A DNA stretch of 64,000 bases, from the NCBI GenBank assembly GCA_000827325.1, contig KN832870.1, forward strand, positions 124,001 through 188,000, given 5' to 3'. How positions within the stretch are numbered: the first letter of the stretch is position 1; the number at the start of each line of letters is the position of its first letter. The position numbers and the translations under genes were made by a program. Shown piece after piece: positions 1-11,883 of this stretch. The stretch is from Oidiodendron maius Zn (taxonomy: Eukaryota > Ascomycota > Leotiomycetes > Myxotrichaceae). The notes under the pieces were generated by a model, which ran no database searches, had not been told where the DNA came from, and saw only the letters and a program-made list of their open reading frames with translations.

Positions 1-1140
1 ACCTTAAAATATTTCCAACTATTTTCAGAGAATAATGCCGGTCTTTCGAACGACTGTAACACCATCTCTGCAGATCCCTTATAGCCAATTTCTGAACTTA
101 TGCAATGATAATTTCTGTTCATTGTCCACCCAAATTGCGGTTAACCATATTTGGGTTGATCGCCGAGGGCCTTGGCTGCTAGCAAGTCAAAACATTTCAG
201 GTCAAGGGGGAGCTGGCCATGCAAGCGACTGTATCTAAACACTCCAAGGTTGCGACATTCGACTCGCACTCCAAATTTCACGGGAATGTGAAAGGTGTGC
301 CACTGCTCCGCTCACTAACAATGATGCATGAATTATGGTGGGTGGTTGTGAATGAACTTCACCGCCGAAGCCTTCAGTTTTTAGTTCAAGAAACAACATT
401 AGAGGCATAGCGGTATCTGTAATGAGATATTTACGTGTGAATTAGGTGGGACCTGAATTTTACTCTGATTAGGGACGATCTTCATTAATCCCAAGAGACC
501 GGCTACCTTATCCTCTTAACTGGAGATAGGACTGGAAGAAATTCGGCTCATAAACTTGAATTCCTCTCATCTTTAGAAATGCCGAATAATTCTCGACCCT
601 GTTAAGAAACCCACCTGCTTCTTTCACTCTGCAATGGTTGACCTAAGAGACCTTGCCAGTATTAAACTGTCTAAGCTAGTACCTCGATAAGTAAGTATAT
701 CGAATCCTATAGGAAAGACAGCAAACGAACCGAGACCACCTTTGGCAGGACAGGCTACTTGCCAGAGGGAAAAGGACCAGAGTTGGAAGTAGACTATCCA
801 AGCTCCCGTCTTTGATACCCTATTCTTGACTCTTGCTGTGCCCTTATGTCTTGAACAAGCTATTTTGCTAATCACTTTTGACACCGATATTGAAATGGGT
901 TATTATGAAACTACTAGGTGGGATAGCTGCAGAATTCGCATCAACCTTCGACACTCGATAGACTAAAACAATATCCATACCCAGCGTCCGCTCCTGGAAT
1001 TGTTCTTCTTCCCCCTTGCCACGCTGAGTTCCTCCTAATTCTTAACTCTACGAAATTAGTAGAGGCAGCTAGATTCGCTTTCTTCAAGTGAGAAGCTTCT
1101 ATCCCGCTGCTGTTGGGGGATTGCTGTTGGAAGCGCAGCC
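1..1140. other. Intergenic, no gene supported
   Basis: Short overlapping reading frames on both strands carry no recognisable motif. The stretch lies beyond the 3' end of the P450 gene. I see no RNA gene or repeat in it. Confidence 0.5.
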
Positions 1141-3059
1141 CTATACAGTAACAGGTCTACAGAAAGTCTGCAGATGTCGTCCCTGGAAGTGCGGAAGAAA
1201 GCACTCCCTCCATGTCAGATCGGCTACACTGTATATAGTGTTAGATATCACTCAATTTTCGCTAGGCTACACTTTACCTTGTACCATCTAGCTCAAGGTC
1301 GAAACGGCGAAAGAGAGCAGCAAATGCTAGATATAGCTCGCAGTACGCAAGGCTGCCAGCACATTAGGACAAGAATCTTTGGTTGGCGCAGAGAAGATTC
1401 GGCATCTGGACATACTTCTGACCCATACACATTCGTGGACCTCTCGAGAATGCAACCAGCCACCTCTCCAATGATGCCGAATTAGGCTCCAGCCAGCGAT
1501 CGGGATTAAAGTTATTGGGCTCCTTAAAAATCTCTTCTGAGTTGTGAACGAAGCACCCGCTCATACCTACTACGGTCTGAGTTGGCTGTCAGTAGAGCCG
1601 ATGGTAATGGAGACTGGCCACTTGCATTTTGGGGAATGTAAGAACCACTTATCGTCGCACCGGTGGTAGGGACGACGCGGAGTAGGGGAGAAGCAACGCC
1701 GGGGCTTATACGGAGCGATTCTTTAATCACCGCAGTCTCTTGTTCGTCAGTCAAGCGCGACGCACGATAGAAAAGACCTCACCAAGAAAGGCAACTTCTC
1801 CAAATCTTCGAACCTGGGTGGTTTATCGAGAGCTGGCCAGGCTCTGAGCAGCTCCTCCTTCATTCTTTTAAGCAAGCTTGGTGATTCGAGAAGGTGGAAG
1901 GTTCCTAGCATCAAGGTATTCCCGGTGATGTCGCTACCTCCGAACAATAGCGCCTGAGCCTCTTCGTACAGACTACCTGCGGATGGGAGTGGCAACCCCT
2001 TTGAGGCTTCAGGGTTGAGGAGCTCATGGTAGATAATCCGATGAGGCGCTCCCTGCAGGCTTTCGGGATTCTTCACGACATCAGTGACCTGCGCGCCAAG
2101 AACCTGCTGCAGGCGGATTAACCCGGCAGTCTGTGGACTGACGAGGACACTGAGCCACGGCGGCATGCCGAACACCGCCCGACGGATGATGCTGAAGTGC
2201 TTGAAGAGGACGAATGCTGGCAGGGATGCTTCCATAGCCTCAAGGATAGGCGCTCTAAAGTCGGGCTCAGCAAGAGCATTGACCGACTTGGCGAAGCAAA
2301 ATGAGGTTATCGTATCCATAGTAAAACAACGGAGCCCGAAGAAGAGATCAGATGATTTTTCTGCGGCATTATTACTCTCGAGGATCTCACATAGCCGGTC
2401 AACCTGTGCTAGGTCAGATACGAAGCCAGAGGCGAGATAATAAGGGGAACCGGTACTATACTCTGGACCAAGTCCTGAAGCTCGAAGATTGCTCGGCGGG
2501 AGAAGAGGGGGGCCATGATATCTTTCCGTTGCTTGGATTCTGCATATGTCAAGAACCCGAAGGATGAGCGGTCTTCTCCAAAGCTCCGATAAAGCCCCGC
2601 TTCCTTGTCCCATCGGTTACTGTTATTGTAGATCTCATGGTAGGCTGCGGGGTCAGAAAAATGGAGCTACTCACGTCGTCAAAACGGGGACACAGGTTCG
2701 GGCACTGGTCTTCTGGGGTAAAGACGATGGTCGGTAAATGCAAAATGGAACACGCATACCTCGTTAGGCCCAACCCGAACGACCTTGCCTTATCTTGGTC
2801 AGTCAGTTGCTCATGGCCCGAAACTCGTACATCACATACCATACTGCCTATGCAGGTCGTGGAGCACGTCAATCCAAGACCTCCCGAGACAGACCTCCTG
2901 ATAAGTTTTGTACCAAGCGGTCAGGGCTGCTCCCCGCGGCCCCGGGAAGGCTGTAAGGGGATGGTAGAGGACGTTGAAGATGCCAGCAATAATTCTTTGA
3001 AGTACCCATGCTGAGGAGACCGCGGCGACGACTCGGAGAAGAATGTCTGACCTGAGCAT
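1141..3059 (-). CDS. Cytochrome P450 monooxygenase, intact
   Basis: Haem-thiolate monooxygenase, probably ER-anchored. It starts at the Met that precedes a hydrophobic anchor and the proline-rich FPGPRG hinge; an upstream in-frame Met at 3161 would add 34 residues. Exons read from high to low coordinates: 3059-2840, 2788-2760, 2666-2457, 2403-1783, 1736-1622, 1566-1416, 1352-1278, 1228-1141, giving 1509 bases and 502 aa. Visible family marks are VVRVGPNE near residue 80, the I-helix-like GGSDITGNT, the ExxR helix KESLR, the PDRW motif and the haem loop FSRGPRMCMG followed by NLAYCEL. The end, DLTWRECFLP to CRPVTV, is in place, so the protein looks whole. One donor, at 1621 (GTGGCC), is non-consensus and is the least certain splice. 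It is divergent from the LaeA-like methyltransferase across 219 bases. The substrate cannot be told; secondary metabolism or detoxification is likely. Confidence 0.9.
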
Positions 3060-3278
3060 TGTGGAACGGACAACAAAGTTCAACCAGTACAGTTGATGAA
3101 ATAGGTGGGGAATGGTTTCCGGAGCGGCTGGTCGTATATGAGAGGCCAGTAAGCGAAGCACGGACCCCTTGCGATTAGCCCGCTACCGCCGTAGTTGATT
3201 GTTCAGAATACACCAAGCCTCTACAGTCATCTTCTCGAAGGACACACCTTCGAATCTAGGTCTAGCCACGACGGCGCC
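3060..3278. promoter_or_regulatory. Shared divergent promoter, P450 / LaeA-like gene
   Basis: The 219 bases lie between two start codons pointing away from each other, so both genes must take their core promoters and any common control from here. The right-hand start sits in a good Kozak context (gcgccATGg). No clear operator palindrome is visible. Confidence 0.45.
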
Positions 3279-4631
3279 ATGGCCGAGGAATCGCGAGGTC
3301 TTCCAGCGGTGACGCCGAAGTCCACTTCATCGCCCTCTGCCACGTCTCCGAAAGAGTATGGAGGAGCTTCGATGTACGACACCGCTACACCAACATATAA
3401 TTCCACTGCAATTCTAGCAGAGCACGACGCGGAACTCCCACAAGACAACCCGCCGACTACAGCATCTGTATCTGCACACGATATTCCCATCGACGAAGAG
3501 TACGAACTTGACGATTCGGACTCCGCCGTGGATGCCGGATCTGCATTTAGCGACACCACATCTCTCTACTCCGATATCATGAAGTTCCGCTTCGAGAATG
3601 GCCGACGATATCATGGGTACAAGGATGGCGAATACTGGGGCCCTAACGACGAGAAGCAGAATAATCAGCTTGATCTCGCACACAACCTGTATCTCTTGAC
3701 ATTGGGCGGTAAATTGTTCCTTGCGCCCATTGGGGGCAATCCGCAGAGCGTGCTTGATGTTGGGACTGGCACTGGTATTTGGGCCATGGATTTTGCAGAC
3801 CAATACCCGTCAGCACAAGTTATCGGGTTTGATCTTTCCCCTACACAGCCAAGCTGGGTCGCACCAAATTTACGGTTTGAGATCAACGATGCGTGTGAGG
3901 CGGACTGGGGATACAAGAAGAATAGCTTCGACTTCATCCACGCCCGTGCGATGTATGGCAGTGTCGCGGACTGGCCGGCGTTCTATCAGCAAGTCCTTGC
4001 GTGAGTCAATCTCATTTCCTTCTCTGCAAGCTTATTATATCATCCTCTCACAATTCTCTAGCCATCTCACACCCGGCGGTTGGTATCAACAAATTGAAAT
4101 GTCTGTCGTTCCCACTTCGGACGACGGCTCTGTCACTGAGGGGAGCATCTTCGATCAATGGGGCAAGGTGTCTCTCGAGGCTGGGGACAAGTTTGGAAAG
4201 GACTTGCGAATTCACAAGCAGATCAAGGACTATCTCGAGAACGCCAAGTTCGAAGACGTCGTCGAGCATGTCTATAAGTGGCCTATTGGACCTTGGAGTA
4301 AGGATCCCCATATGAAAGAGGTCGGCTTGTGGAACCAGCTACACTGGCAGGAGGGCATTGAGGGTTGGTCTCTAGCTTTGTTGACTAGAGTACTAGGCGT
4401 TAGGCTCCCCTATATCCGCGTTTCCTATGCCTGAAGCTTACTGCAAATCTCGTAGTGGTCCTACACGGAAGTACAAGTCTACCTCGGCAAGATGCGAGAA
4501 GCCTTGAGGGATCGCAAGATCCATGCATATCATGTTGTGTGGGTTTTTGCATCAATTTTAAAAAGTCTGATCACTAACTCTTAGCAAAAAGAAACGTTGT
4601 ATACGGACGGAAGCCGCTGACCTTGGCTTGA
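3279..4631 (+). CDS. LaeA-like class I SAM-dependent methyltransferase
   Basis: Predicted SAM-dependent methyltransferase of the LaeA/TAM-domain type common in filamentous fungi; some relatives act with velvet proteins on secondary metabolism, many are uncharacterised. Exons 3279-4000, 4062-4398, 4456-4538 and 4592-4631 sum to 1182 bases, 393 aa. The first ~100 residues are acidic and Ser/Thr-rich, probably disordered. Then come the FRFENGRRYHGY block, the SAM-binding VLDVGTGTGIWAMDFA (motif I), VIGFDLSP, a DFIHAR post-I motif, the LTPGGWYQQIE block, and a typical C-terminus with HAYH followed by VVYGRKP. The last donor and acceptor (4539/4591) were chosen because they restore VVYGRKP in frame. 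Divergent from the P450. Substrate unknown. Confidence 0.85.
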
Positions 4632-5154
4632 TCCCCACAGCCGCGAATAATCGGGGTCGCCGTGTTAGCGGTAAACCTACTGAAATTACGTCCCGCGATT
4701 CCGACGAAATCTTTCTGGAAGAATTGGGAGTCTGATTTATTCTCTATGTTGTGTTGGGTTTTCAAGGCCCTGAACAGAGAAGTGCAGGATACAGGTTGAA
4801 GATAAAGGACGGATTTTTACACCAGGGTTGAAAATGACATAGTATAGGTTGCATTATTGTGGATTATTACAATAGGCCCTATTTACCCCACTTGCGCCCT
4901 AAAACGCTATAGGAGATGAAATACAAAAATGATTTAAAGTACAGCCGCAAAAACGTCATGCTCTAGATAAAAGTCAAGACATCCTTGCGGAAATCATTGA
5001 CCGCTATCGGAGATGCCTAGAGTCCTCGGTCCTGAATAGTGGCCCTTGACTCGTCCCTCTGCCACGTTCGAGGTGTGATGTTGTGCAGCCACTCAGCTAT
5101 CACAACGTCGAAGAACTAATGAAACCAGCAGCTTACGCTTCCGGGCTCATAACC
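4632..5154. other. Intergenic, no gene supported
   Basis: No reading frame with recognisable content. It is the 3' flank of the methyltransferase and runs up to a solo LTR. Confidence 0.45.
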
Positions 5155-5344
5155 TGTCAGAGGTTACAGGGTGAGCTGGTTTATCGTGATGAGTTCAATA
5201 CTGATGAGTTGTGTGGAATCAGTTGTATTCAGTTGGCTAAGGTTCTAAGATGCATATAACCACACAATATATAGTGCGCCGCCACTCTACGTTACGGATA
5301 TACGAACCATCCGTTCCGATCCGAATGCCCGAATGTCCTTCACA
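5155..5344 (-). mobile_element. Solo LTR-like relic, copy 1 (Ty1/copia-like)
   Basis: A 190-base block matches 61817-62004 along its length, by eye well over 80 percent identical and in the same orientation. Read on the minus strand it begins TGTGAAGG and ends CTCTGACA, the TG..CA ends of an LTR, and has an internal TATATA-like stretch. The flanking five bases, TAACC and TAACT, match at four positions, as expected of a target-site duplication. No internal retroelement genes lie next to it, so it looks like a solo LTR left by recombination. The copia assignment rests on size and end sequence only. Moderately old by the divergence between copies. Confidence 0.6.
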
Positions 5345-5665
5345 TAACTGTATCATATGTACTCTGCTAATTCTGGATAGGCTGGCCTGGGTAAGTTGGC
5401 CTGGGTAATTTAGCCTGACATATGTAACTGTAGGTTTAAACAACTGGTATTTGCCAGCTTGGCTGAGTGCTTTGACACAGGATGAGAATGTCTCGGATCT
5501 TCGCTCCTGATAGCTCAACCATGAGCCTTTAAATCTCCGCTGCAACTCGATGAACAAATAATCCCAGTCATCCTTCATACAGCTGCATATTGACCCTGGC
5601 ATCTGCCAATCATCACGGCAGAGGTCTAGAAAATCCTGCCACTCCCCTTTTTTGACGGCACCCAC
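5345..5665 (-). other. Unidentified open reading fragment abutting the LTR
   Basis: About 107 codons are open on the minus strand upstream of the LTR (Trp- and Cys-rich, e.g. EWQDFLDLCRDDW and FIELQRRFKGSWL). The frame then runs into the LTR, so the natural end is not visible. It may be the remains of a host gene that the element entered. I do not recognise the family. Confidence 0.2.
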
Positions 5666-5828
5666 TCTGTATTTTCATGGCCTACTTTAGCTTTCCTCTA
5701 CATCCTCTAATCTTCCAGTTTATAATATAGATACATGCGTTTGTGAAGTTTGGATAAGTAACTATTACGGAAGAGATTCTTACCGACCAAAGTGGCGTAC
5801 CGCTATTCCCTCAAACTGAGCAGCCTAA

Positions 5829-6495
5829 TGATGATGGATCAAGAAACAGCCCTATCGCTGGTGCTGATCAGAAGGACTGTGTTGAAGAAGTCCCCCAAGT
5901 CGACGCTCTTTGAATCTTGAGAGCGAGATGTTTGATCCTGCTGCGTACAGGCGCACATCGATGAGTGAAATAGGTTCGCAGGGAATATCTGTGCCTCGAA
6001 TCGGGGTCGTGTTCCAAGGCTTGTCTATGTTCGGTTCTGGGTCTGCTCTTCAGTATCAACTTGCTTCGATCTTGGGACGGATTGGACACTGGTGTGGGCG
6101 ACAAGGAATCGAAAAGGTTATCCTTAGTGACTCCGATGGTATTCTTGACGACGGAGAACTATTGTTGGTGCTAGGTCGACCTGGGAGGGGCTGCATAACG
6201 CTTCTCAAATCCCTGTGTAGCCAAGCATGAGGTGTGACGCTGAGCAAAGACTCCAATATTAGCTATTCTGGAGTAACATTGCAACAAATGGCCAGTGAGT
6301 TCTGAGGCCAAGCCGCATACAGCGCAGAGACCGAACAGAATTTTCCACACCTGGCAGTTGGGGAGACCCCGGAGTTTGCTGCCGCATCAAGAACTCCTCG
6401 TCGTCGGGTCGACAATATCAGTAGGGAAATTTTATTGAGACGACTGCCAAGGTTGCCATGGCGATATTTGGTCTCTCCCATATGTACCAGCCCAA
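5829..6495 (+). pseudogene. PDR-type ABC transporter, N-terminal fragment
   Basis: Relic of a pleiotropic drug resistance (ABCG full-size) efflux pump. Recognisable in order are an acidic N-terminal stretch, GISVPRIGVVFQGLSMFGSG, a Walker A region LLVLGRPGRGCITLLK (family form GRPGSGCTTLLK), [28 protein letters not shown] (family YTAETDVHFPQLSVGDT) and [19 protein letters not shown]. The frame changes near 5900, a stop follows LCSQA at 6228-6230, another follows ASEF at 6303-6305, and all sequence after the first nucleotide-binding domain is missing: no ABC signature, transmembrane domains or second half. Right of 6495 the DNA turns AT-rich, probably the break point. Confidence 0.75.
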
Positions 6496-7306
6496 GGTTA
6501 GAGACGTATATTATATCTCTAGTAATTATAGTCTAATTATGAGGCAGATATAGTATGTAATATAATGTAAAACAGGAATTAGAAGTGATGTATTTTACAA
6601 GATAATAGTCTTCTGCTCCAGAGTCTGGAGCCGCGAAAGCTCAACCTAGAGGCCAGTATAAGGGATAAATGACACATTTTTAGGCGTGATCAGTTCTTGC
6701 AACCAAACCCCTAACAAGGATTTGACCCTGCCAAGCTGGGCATTGATTGAAGTTCACTTACTATACTGGTCGACGCTACGCTGCTTACCGAAGAGAAAGT
6801 CTAGAATAGGACTGATGAATGTACTCCCCTGGCTCTTATAATCGATGAAGGCGAATCCAAGCATGGACGGGACCTGATGTCGGTAAAATGACAGCCTCAG
6901 CTATGATAATTTGTATGAGTATTTGACGGTGTGATTTACACACCCTCAGAAGCAACGTGCAGGAATAATGCATCAAATTGACCGTACAGATCTAATAGGG
7001 TCCGGCTTTAGGCGTCCATTTTATGTACTCCTAGGTTCTCTACTGTATAGGGCAATGAACCCCTTTCTGGAGAACCCGAAAGCACATCACCGTACATGGG
7101 AACAATCTCAGGATCTAGTTATGTGGCGCTATGCCGACAACTATGCATGGTGGCTCATGAAGAGCGATGGAGATAATGACAAACCAGCGCCGTTCCATAA
7201 AATTACCTTTGCCACTGGAGCGCCACAATGCCCCATGAGGAACGAAGAACCACTCCGGGTAAATTTGATTGTCATAGCCACCACACACGAACCATTGCAA
7301 TAGTGC
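6496..7306. other. AT-rich decayed stretch, no gene supported
   Basis: 6500-6600 is strongly AT-rich. At 6616-6630 there is a near-perfect palindrome, CTCCAGAGTCTGGAG. A 111-codon frame at 6968-7303 has no recognisable family and overlaps the downstream flank of the MFS gene; I do not call it. Confidence 0.4.
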
Positions 7307-8645
7307 CTAGTAGACTACACTTAGACTCCATCCCACAGCTAGCACCCGAGCTGCGATAAAGCAGCAAGCGGAAACTACATAGGAAAGACTTGAAAAAAGG
7401 ATCAAGCCCAACCATCCCTTGGAGCTTTGGTCCCCCAGAATTGCTCCGCCAATGGGTATGCCGGTTAGAGTCCCGAATCCCGCTACTAACATAGCTCCAG
7501 ATAAATAACGGCCATAATCCCGAGAGTCGCAAAGCTGACCAATGCATACTGGTGTTAGACTGACGTTACCTCCACTCACGAAGCCAAGTATAATAACGAA
7601 GGAGATCAGCATTGGTTCTGACTTTCGGTTTGGTAGCCACAATGCTAATACAGTCACGGCACAGCCTCCGACGGTTATGATCATCGTGTTGAAGCGGCCC
7701 AGGCGATCTGATACAAGACCGGGAATAACTCTACCCACTACGCTGCCTGCGTTGAGTAGAGCAGGAAGTATATAAGCCTGCGTGGTGTTGTGCCCGTGCG
7801 TCGACGCGTATGAGATTATATATGTAAGTGGGATTAATACCCCATACTCCATGAGAAAGATACCACAGCAACAAAGCGCAAACTTTGAGTCCAGGAAGAT
7901 CCTTACGTCTGGCCATACAGTCGTAAACTTTTGACTCCTTGGTAGGCGGGTTCGGATCAGTAAGTTAGGAGGCAACGCAAGTAGAAGAAGAATGAATCCT
8001 AGGACCCGCATACTCCAAGCAAAGCCGTATCTGTCTAGCGAAACTTTCAGTATCAATGGGAAGGCAATGCCTCCAATTCCTCCAGCAGAGGTTGCAATAC
8101 CGACTGCAAGGCCACGCCGCTTGCAAAACCAATGACCAACAGCAGCAATCGATGGTGTACTCATGAGAGAACCCCCTATGCCACTAAGGACTGCAAAGGT
8201 AAGAAATATCTGGTAATACTCTTTCTGCCAAATCAGTTTTTGTCTGTCTCTTTATGGAGTACACAAGTTCATTACCAGAGCAAAAGCCTAATATAAACGG
8301 GCTCACAACTGCTAAAATGCTAGCTGTAAGAATCAAAATTCGGTGTCCATGGTGGTCAAAGACGGGGCCCACTAAGAGGCCAATAAAGTAGATCAAGAAT
8401 AAGTAAACGGAGAATATCCAAGCCACATGAGATGGGTTCTCTCCTTTGAGTTGGTGTTCTGTAAAGTATGACTCGAAGACTGCAGATGTGTTGATAATTC
8501 CAAAGACAGAAAAACTAACACACCAAGATCCGAAAACAACGCCCCATGCCCTCGGTCCTCCTTCAGGGTAGTCTAGGGCTTCGTCTTGTTGTTCTCTTTG
8601 CGATTCGTGGGGGTCGGTTGTCGACATTTCAACAGCCTTAGACAC
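7307..8645 (-). CDS. MFS transporter, monocarboxylate-porter (MCT) type
   Basis: Plasma-membrane carrier of the MCT-like major facilitator branch, which in fungi covers monocarboxylates, riboflavin and unknown organic acids. Exons 8645-8276 and 8220-7307 give 427 aa. The N-terminus is hydrophilic and ends in DYPEGGPRAWGVVFGSW, the start of helix 1 in this family. About twelve hydrophobic segments follow; the mid region has the family phrase FCKRRGLAVGIATSAGGIGG and a second-half motif VSDRLGRF. The splice 8221-8275 was set to give E-YYQIFLTF. Met at 8627 is an alternative start. It lies about 3 kb left of the catabolic cluster and could import its substrate, but nothing in the sequence proves that. 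Confidence 0.85.
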
Positions 8646-9660
8646 GTCGATAAATGTTTTGCTATCTTCAACGCGGTTTTGTCTGCTAGTGATTTTAGTT
8701 GCACCAACATGCTACTAGAAATTCTATCCTCTTGCTTAGACAAAGAACTTGGCCTGGTGCCCATCCCCGTGACCTCCCCATTCTTGCCCTTGTCCCCACA
8801 GATTGCAAGCGCCTGGCGTATGATGTCGCAGTATTGGTGTCAGCACCATAGTCCGGGGCCTGGGAACCCCGTACTGTGACGAACTCTTGGGTTCCCTCGG
8901 AAAGTTCAATTGCCCTATACAATAGAGAACCTAGGAGTACATACAGAGTGGCAGTAGCCAGGCCTATATGTCAATTGATTCATTATTCCTGTATGTTGTT
9001 TTCTGATGCCCCACACTATCAACTGCAAATGCACCAATCGGAGAGGAAGCTTTCAGCTTGGACCTATGGATTGCGCCACTTTCGAAAGTCAGCCTACAGT
9101 ATTCCGGATACGGAGCACAACTCCATAGACTGCTATCGTGCCGGATAGCTTCAGATCTTACAGCAAAAGAGACTCTTGATTCTTCTATCTAAAGCTAGAT
9201 TAAAAGCTCGCATATAATCTAATTGTCTACTGTGCTAGTAGGATGTTAATGAAGTTCCCGCGCATTTTTCTCCTATGCATGGCTGCCTTAGGCTTTACAC
9301 GACGTTGACTCCAGCCAGTCAGAGATTGCTTATATAATTGATACCTAATCGGGCAGATTGAAGCCCAATCCTAGAAGTATATATACGCCTAAGCCAGAGG
9401 GTAATATTCCTTAATTAATTGAAGCTCTTACATGTCCTTTATAGCTGTATTTACAGTTCATCCTTCTCTGAGTGATATCCGTAGAGATCTCACCGATCCT
9501 TAGTAGTTGTGACCCTATTGAGTTTAGCGCTGCATTGCTCATGACAAAATGTATTCCTGAACCCTAGGTCACGTGCATTGATGTTGACTGGTTCTCTTGG
9601 CATCTCCAAGCCTCTGAAACCACGACCTAGAGAACATACAAGAAATTAACAGTCAACGGA
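8646..9660. promoter_or_regulatory. Divergent intergenic region, MFS / unknown gene
   Basis: About 1 kb between two divergent starts, AT-rich in 9180-9460. A CACGTG E-box lies at 9572-9577, some 85 bases before the start of the right-hand gene. No other feature seen. Confidence 0.35.
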
Positions 9661-11001
9661 ATGCCCAAACCCGAATTATCACCCATTAACTGGCCATTCC
9701 AGCAACCCGATATCCTCCTCGCTCTCAAGCAACGCCAACATGGGCTAGAACTAGAGCGTCTGAAAACTTCGACCAGCATCCGCGACGTAGAATTCCAAGA
9801 CTCGGACTCTGCAGGAACGGACTATTTGCCATCAGAAGATTCCAGCCTTGGAGACGATGAAGAAATTAATTCTTCCTCAGATGAAGTGGAGCTAATAGAT
9901 CTCGACGTTGATGAACGGGAAGTTCAAGATTTGATACGTGACATCGAAGAGAACGAATGGGCGTCCTCCCCCACGATTTCGGAGAACGAGCGCGCTGCAG
10001 GGAACCAGTTCTCGGAGCAGATAGAAATTCTAGATAACGCGGAGAAGGAAATTGCTGTCATGTATGACCCAGATGAGGTTGTGGCGTTACTTACAGAATT
10101 CTTCGAGCTGCTGGTCGAGATCGCACATTGGCCTCAGGGAGTTGTTCAAAAGGCGCCTCACAGAGACCCCGCTATCAATGTTGATCTTGGCAAGAGTTTG
10201 GGGTATGATGAGGCGGTATTGAGGCTCATGCAAAGATTGCCGTACGTGGGGGATGGAGGGAATCGCAGTGTTAGGCAGATCGTCCCGGATTCTTTCTTTT
10301 ACAATTATACGACTGAGAAGCACTTGAAGAGGGCGAAGAAGCATGTCGGGTATGATAAATATGGTGCTATGATTGATTCCTGGATCTTGCCAATCGTAGG
10401 CCCGTCGAATAGAGATGGATGGTCTATTGTTCTTGATACGAGATTAGGTAAGTCCTCTGCAGAAGATGCTTAGTGTGAAGGAGCGCTGATAGGAAGAAGG
10501 AGTCATTCGTGCGTATACGCCTATGAATGGGCCACCAAAGCAAGCAATAGAATACCGACGTCATAAGGAAGTGGAGGAACGGTCCGGGACGTTAGAGTAC
10601 CATTATGCTCCACTTGTACCAGCGGCGAAGTACCTACGAACACTCATCAATTGCTATCGTCCATTAGATCGTATACCGCTGATGGATGCGTACCATTCTG
10701 ATCAGGATTTCGGGAAGGAGGTACATCGGGATGGATTAAATTGGTACTACGAGAAGGTGAGTACCGCCTTTTCCAATCTCCGCGTGCAAGTCTTGAAGCC
10801 ATTTTTCATGACCATTTTCAATTTTACTAACCAAGTGAGTAGATACAAGATGAACAATCTTCCATCCTAGCCCTTTACAAGGAGTGCGGATGGCCTGATA
10901 ATTGGGACCGCGCGACTTTTGTTGAGAAATGGACAGTCCTTGAGGAGGTTTTGAAGCAGCGAGGGCAGGAACGAATAAATCAATTCCAAAGGGGGGTATG
11001 A
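9661..11001 (+). CDS. Conserved fungal protein of unknown function
   Basis: Exons 9661-10447, 10500-10756 and 10843-11001 give 1203 bases, 400 aa. The first ~130 residues are acidic and Ser-rich (DSDSAGTDYLPSEDSS, DDEEINSSSDEVELIDLDVDE) and probably disordered. From about residue 140 a folded part begins: MYDPDEVVALLTEFFELL, IAHWPQGVVQKAPH, LGYDEAVLRLMQRLPYV, then a Trp- and Tyr-rich second half ending LYKECGWPDNWDRATF. No signal peptide or membrane segment. I recall similar uncharacterised proteins in Pezizomycotina but know no function. The second exon begins at an AAG acceptor, chosen because it joins DTRLG to VIRAYTP in frame. Confidence 0.75.
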
Positions 11002-11883
11002 TGCTGCGCTATTTGAAAATCGTATTTAAATCGGTTCTCATCACTGTAGCGAAGGTAAATTTTATGACGTTGTTCGTATAAACGAGATAGACGCGCTTTT
11101 CGTATTCAGAGCCAATTCATAATTTATTTCTAAACCCAATAATCATTTAGTGGCTATTGAATAAGAACGCAGTATTTTGGAACGTCCGTTCCATGAGGAG
11201 TCGAGAGGTTGAGAGCCCGATTCTCAACTATCAACGGATCTTGAGACCAAGCGGCTTCACGTCTCGAATTAATAGATCTTTTTCTAACCAACTGCGTAGC
11301 TGGCCTATTGCTTAATTAGTCCTATATAAAAGTAGCATAGTTGCCGTGTAGGATCGATGAGCGCATAGGCTGTAGTCAAATATTAAGTTGCAAACTCAGT
11401 ATTTTGGGAGCAACTATGTAACTTAGAAGTGTTAGTGACCAATGTGGCCCCAAAGTTGGATTCCGGTAACCGCCATCGCACGGTCTGTTGTCTAGCTCGC
11501 CTAGTAGCTAATGCCATCGCAGATGCAGAGAATAAAGAACATGCATCAATGAGATACATTGAGACGCTAATGAAAATGGCAGTAATTCTACAGCCAAACA
11601 TGACTGAGCATCTTTCCTTAAGCTAGATGAAAAACGGAGCCAGATAGTAGGACAGAAACAGCACACTGTTTCCAGCTCAGTATAACGTACTATAGAATGT
11701 ACCTTACTATGTGGTATGCTAATTAATTATGAATCCCATCTATACCCTCACTTGGCACCTAGCACGAATCATAGCCTATTGTTGACCAGTCTGTCTGCTG
11801 CAAACTTCCTGACGGCGTTAACTTGTCCCAGTGAGGAAAGACATATACTGCACATAATAATAGAGGTAGTAAAGGTTGTTTCA
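11002..11883. other. Intergenic (convergent), no gene supported
   Basis: Lies between the 3' ends of the unknown gene and the FAD monooxygenase. Short frames at 11383-11626 are mutually overlapping and carry no motif. Terminators must lie here but none can be pinned down. Confidence 0.4.

Noticed and set aside
6968-7303. 111-codon plus-strand frame before the MFS gene
   Set aside because: No family resemblance; it also overlaps the likely 3' flank of the MFS gene.
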